Below, one piece after another: positions 5,544 through 7,247 of a stretch of DNA of 7,247 bases. The stretch is from positions 1 to 7,247 of the forward strand of contig URWK01000064.1 in assembly GCA_900551505.1 (NCBI GenBank). The letters are read 5' to 3'. Within the stretch, counting starts at the first letter, position 1, and each line of letters opens with the position of its first letter. Both the position numbers and the translations under genes were made by a program. The notes beneath the pieces are model-generated. The model searched no databases, was not told where the DNA came from, and saw only the letters and a program-made list of their open reading frames with translations. This stretch comes from an uncultured Ruminococcus sp. Its GTDB lineage: Bacteria > Bacillota > Clostridia > Oscillospirales > Ruminococcaceae.

Positions 5544-5678
5544 TTAGGGATAGTACACAATTCTCTTAAATATCTTTTGTAGTATATCACAAAAGTTTTT
5601 CACTATTTTTGCAAAATCACCAAAACCGACAATCATTTGGGATAAGTTTTTTATCGGAAGTCTGTCGGTGTTTGTCAT
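5544..5678 (-). CDS. Possible 44-residue small amphipathic protein
   Basis: ATG at 5678 opens 44 codons to TAA at 5546-5544 in a region otherwise without a gene. The second half (residues 21-43) alternates hydrophobic and basic residues every 3-4 positions (DFAKIVKNFCDILQKIFKRI), so it would form a cationic amphipathic helix; net charge is about +4 with one Cys. Such a helix is compatible with a small membrane-active or regulatory peptide, but I recognise no family. Against it: the only Shine-Dalgarno-like AAGG is 12 bases away, no matched promoter is obvious, and AT-rich spacers can hold such frames by chance. The frame also covers the nested hairpin at 5625-5669. Confidence 0.22.
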   Translation of the reverse strand: MTNTDRLPIKNLSQMIVGFGDFAKIVKNFCDILQKIFKRIVYYP

Positions 5679-5802
5679 GGTTTTACAGAACCTTAAATTA
5701 AAAATTGGCAATGTATAATTTATTACATTTTTACTTTTTCATTATACTATATTTTTCTCTGCTTTTTATTTAGAAATTATGATTATTTCATGAAATTCTT
5801 TG

Positions 5803-5849
5803 CAAAATATAAACACAGGGACGGACAATTTTCATTATCCGCCCCTTGT
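5803..5849 (-). terminator. Intrinsic terminator of the spore protein gene
   Basis: About 30 nt after the SASP stop (minus strand), a 12-bp stem (5845-5834 with 5829-5818, two wobble pairs) is capped by a GAAA loop. It is extended by three pairs past a bulge and followed by the T-rich GTTTATATTTT. Strong, canonical form; it separates the SASP transcript from the downstream spacer. Confidence 0.85.
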
Positions 5850-5880
5850 ATCTTTATTTCTTATCCGTAAAGTTCAGTTC

Positions 5881-6060
5881 TCACTGATTTTTGTAAGAAT
5901 CAATCATTTTCTTGACCATCTGACCGCCGATTGAACCTGCCTGTCTTGCAGTGAGTTCGCCGTTGTAACCCTGCTTGAGGTCAACGCCTACTTCGTTAGC
6001 TGATTCCATCTTAAAACGTTCGAGAGCTTCTCTGCCCTTCTGAGTCATTTCGCCTTTCAT
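5881..6060 (-). CDS. Alpha/beta-type small acid-soluble spore protein (SASP)
   Basis: A 59-residue protein of the family that coats and protects spore DNA in the forespore core and is degraded at germination. The clostridial-type signature is clear: K17-M-E-S-A-N-E-V-G-V26, then GYNGELTARQ (31-40) and the hallmark G42-S-I-G-G46 followed by QMVKKMI (47-53). The protein is shorter at the N-terminus than Bacillus SspA-C (about 70). The expected germination-protease site has Ser20 after Glu19, where Bacillus proteins have Ile or Phe. ATG 6060 has AAGGAG about seven bases upstream, and the gene has its own terminator. It is the sole spore gene in the window and is divergent from the HhH protein gene. 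It indicates a spore-forming lineage, or one that recently lost the trait. Confidence 0.92.
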   Translation of the reverse strand: MKGEMTQKGREALERFKMESANEVGVDLKQGYNGELTARQAGSIGGQMVKKMIDSYKNQ

Positions 6061-6111
6061 AATAACATCTCCTTAATTTTTTTAAGTTTGTGTTTTCTGT
6101 GCCGCATTAGT

Positions 6112-6140
6112 ATTATATCCGCAGAAAAGAAAAATATCAG
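6112..6140 (-). promoter_or_regulatory. Candidate promoter of the SASP gene
   Basis: On the minus strand CTGATA (6140-6135), 17 nt, TATAAT (6117-6112): a perfect -10 with a four-of-six -35, about 50 nt before the ATG. This looks like a sigma-A promoter. SASP genes are normally read by the forespore factor sigma-G, and I could not find a well-spaced sigma-G pair here. The call rests on consensus matching only. Confidence 0.4.
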
Positions 6141-6171
6141 AGGTATTTTATTCTTTTCATCGAGGAATATT

Positions 6172-6234
6172 ATGGCTTTGAAGATTTATACTTTCAGTGG
6201 TATAATAAATAAAAAACGAGGCTTGAAAAGATGA
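6172..6234 (+). CDS. Possible 20-residue leader peptide overlapping the HhH gene
   Basis: ATG 6172 is preceded by GAGGA with a 5-nt gap, a better ribosome binding site than that of the following gene. Twenty codons (MALKIYTFSGIINKKRGLKR) end in a TGA that overlaps the downstream ATG as ATGA (6231-6234), the usual layout of translational coupling. The peptide is basic and unfamiliar. Against it: the best promoter for the HhH gene has its -10 inside this frame (6201-6206), so the peptide would need a transcript starting further upstream, for example from TATTAT at 6111-6116. Confidence 0.3.
   Translation: MALKIYTFSGIINKKRGLKR
6178..6206 (+). promoter_or_regulatory. Promoter of the HhH protein gene
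   Basis: TTGAAG (6178-6183), 17 nt, TATAAT (6201-6206), with TGG directly before the -10 making an extended -10 (TGnTATAAT). The predicted start is near 6213, giving a short leader of about 18 nt to ATG 6231, with GAGG at 6218-6221. Good match overall. Confidence 0.65.
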
Positions 6235-7127
6235 AAACACATTTCTTTTATATCAGCATAATAGTAATTATGTTATGTGCGTTTGCGTTTATCCTGAGCA
6301 GTAAGAGTCAGGATGAAACTGTTCCGACTATAAAACAGATTTCCGTGGAGAAGATTACGGAAATTATTTCTGATTCAGATAGCGAAAGCGAAATTACAGA
6401 GAAAACTCAGAAATCGGAAAAAGTTACTTCAAAGGAAACCACATCAAAGACCACGAAGAAAAAGGAAACTACCACTACAACGAAAAGTACAAAAACTACT
6501 TCCGCAAACACAAAGAAACCTTCCGAAAGCAAACCCGAAAGCGAAAAAGAAGAAGTTTCCGTAGAATTTCCGATAAATCTTAATACTGCAACACTTGAAG
6601 AACTTATGGCACTTGACGGAATAGGAGAAGCCACCGCACAGAAAATCATTGATTACAGAAATGAAACCGGTGGTTTTACGAACCGTTCGCAACTGCTTGA
6701 AGTAAACGGAATAGGCGAAAAGAAACTTGCGAAAATCTATGATTATATTTACATAGAGAACGAACAGGAAATTATATCACCCGAACAGGATAATTACATT
6801 CCCGAAGAACCCGTTAACAATGCAGATATCCCCAGTGAAGACTTACCCCCTGCACCCGAAGAAAATAATTATACAGAACCTAATCCGCCACCTGAAGAAA
6901 CTGTGACGGAACAGACCACCGAACCGATTGTTTTTCCGATAAACTTAAATACGGCGACAGTTGAAGACCTTATGAAAGTCCCGACAGTAACGCAGGAAGA
7001 AGCCGTTGCCATTATCTCTCTCCGTGATACGATACAGTATTTCCAGCACCCTTATGAACTCTTATATGCTGATGGAATTACTGAAAAAAGACTTTCTGAA
7101 TTTATTGATTATGTGTGCGTTGAATAA
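6231..7127 (+). CDS. Membrane-anchored protein with two ComEA-like helix-hairpin-helix modules
   Basis: A 298-residue protein. Residues 5-23 form one N-terminal membrane segment, so the rest should lie outside the membrane. A low-complexity Ser/Thr/Lys/Glu linker runs from about 38 to 110. The first HhH module (113-176) is canonical ComEA type: FPINLNTAT, then hairpins D129-GIG and N159-GIGEKKL, which contact DNA backbone. A Pro/Glu-rich linker (177-234) leads to a second module of exactly equal length (235-298). It is 27/64 identical to the first by my count, but the hairpins have become PTVT (251-254) and DGIT (281-284). ComEA is the DNA receptor for natural transformation; here only the HhH fold is certain. 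It has no comEB/comEC neighbours in the window, so a competence role is unproven. GAGG nine bases upstream supports ATG 6231. No terminator is seen before the G run. Confidence 0.85.
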   Translation: MKTHFFYISIIVIMLCAFAFILSSKSQDETVPTIKQISVEKITEIISDSDSESEITEKTQKSEKVTSKETTSKTTKKKETTTTTKSTKTTSANTKKPSESKPESEKEEVSVEFPINLNTATLEELMALDGIGEATAQKIIDYRNETGGFTNRSQLLEVNGIGEKKLAKIYDYIYIENEQEIISPEQDNYIPEEPVNNADIPSEDLPPAPEENNYTEPNPPPEETVTEQTTEPIVFPINLNTATVEDLMKVPTVTQEEAVAIISLRDTIQYFQHPYELLYADGITEKRLSEFIDYVCVE

Positions 7128-7141
7128 CTTCCGGTGTTTAA

Positions 7142-7198
<57 letters not shown>

Positions 7199-7247
7199 CG
7201 GAGAGACCTAAAAAAGTAATGATTAAAAATTGATTTATATTTTTTTT
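7199..7247. other. Unreliable AT-rich contig tail
   Basis: The last 49 bases are AT-rich and end in eight T. No gene, terminator or repeat can be supported. Since they follow the 55-G run, their linkage to the rest of the contig is doubtful. Confidence 0.5.

Larger units (their letters stand above)
5121..5880. other. 760-bp AT-rich regulatory spacer
   Basis: No conventional gene is supported between the repressor start and the spore-protein stop. On the minus strand it holds the SASP terminator (5803-5849), a possible 44-codon ORF (5544-5678) and three tandem sigma-A promoters aimed at lacI. It also carries many dyads: 5205-5223, 5410-5426, 5435-5453 (TGAAAT/ATTTCA around 7 nt), the CG-centred site at 5468-5481, 5574-5595 (CTTTTGT/ACAAAAG around 8 nt) and a nested pair (5625-5631 with 5663-5669, enclosing 5641-5645 with 5651-5655). 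A TATAAT without a good -35 lies at 5746-5741 (minus). No tRNA-like or known riboswitch fold was recognised. Confidence 0.6.

Noticed and set aside
5574..5595. Plus-strand hairpin followed by five T, terminator-like
   Set aside because: Low-GC 7-bp stem with no plus-strand gene upstream to terminate; kept only as a dyad of the spacer.

Overview
The window looks like a complete short contig from a low-GC, spore-forming member of the Clostridia. The best guess is a gut or rumen Ruminococcus-like Oscillospiraceae. The reasons are a clostridial-type alpha/beta small acid-soluble spore protein, strong AAGGAGG-type ribosome binding sites, AT-rich spacers with consensus sigma-A promoters, and a sugar-binding lipoprotein tethered by a poly-Ser then Lys/Asp/Glu/Ser linker. 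Both ends run into long homopolymers (T, G and C runs at 1-110; 55 G at 7144-7198) that are probably assembly artefacts, so nothing beyond about 110 and 7144 should be trusted.

Left two thirds (minus strand, read right to left): a LacI-family repressor (4098-5120), a lipoprotein solute-binding protein (2323-3939), and two CUT1-type sugar ABC permeases (1046-2071 and 174-1049, overlapping by ATGA), closed by an intrinsic terminator (127-154). Together they form a LacI-regulated oligosaccharide importer. No ATPase gene and no glycoside hydrolase are present, so a shared MsiK/MsmK-type ATPase encoded elsewhere is expected. The substrate cannot be read from the sequence. Between the binding protein and the permeases lies a 251-bp spacer packed with stem-loops. 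One has the form of an intrinsic terminator, which would give more binding protein than permease.

Middle (5121-5880): a long AT-rich spacer. It holds three well-formed tandem sigma-A promoters pointing at lacI, several dyads (one a CG-centred, cre/LacI-operator-like site at the predicted start of the distal promoter), a possible 44-residue amphipathic small protein, and the terminator of the next gene.

Right third: a 59-residue alpha/beta-type SASP (5881-6060, minus strand) is divergent from a membrane-anchored protein with two ComEA-like helix-hairpin-helix modules (6231-7127, plus strand). In the second module the DNA-binding GIG hairpins have decayed. A 20-codon ORF with a good ribosome binding site ends in an ATGA overlap with this gene's start.

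No known complete novel system is evident. The most unusual items are the structured attenuator spacer, the triple promoter array, the tandem HhH protein with a degenerate second half, and the two unannotated small ORFs.
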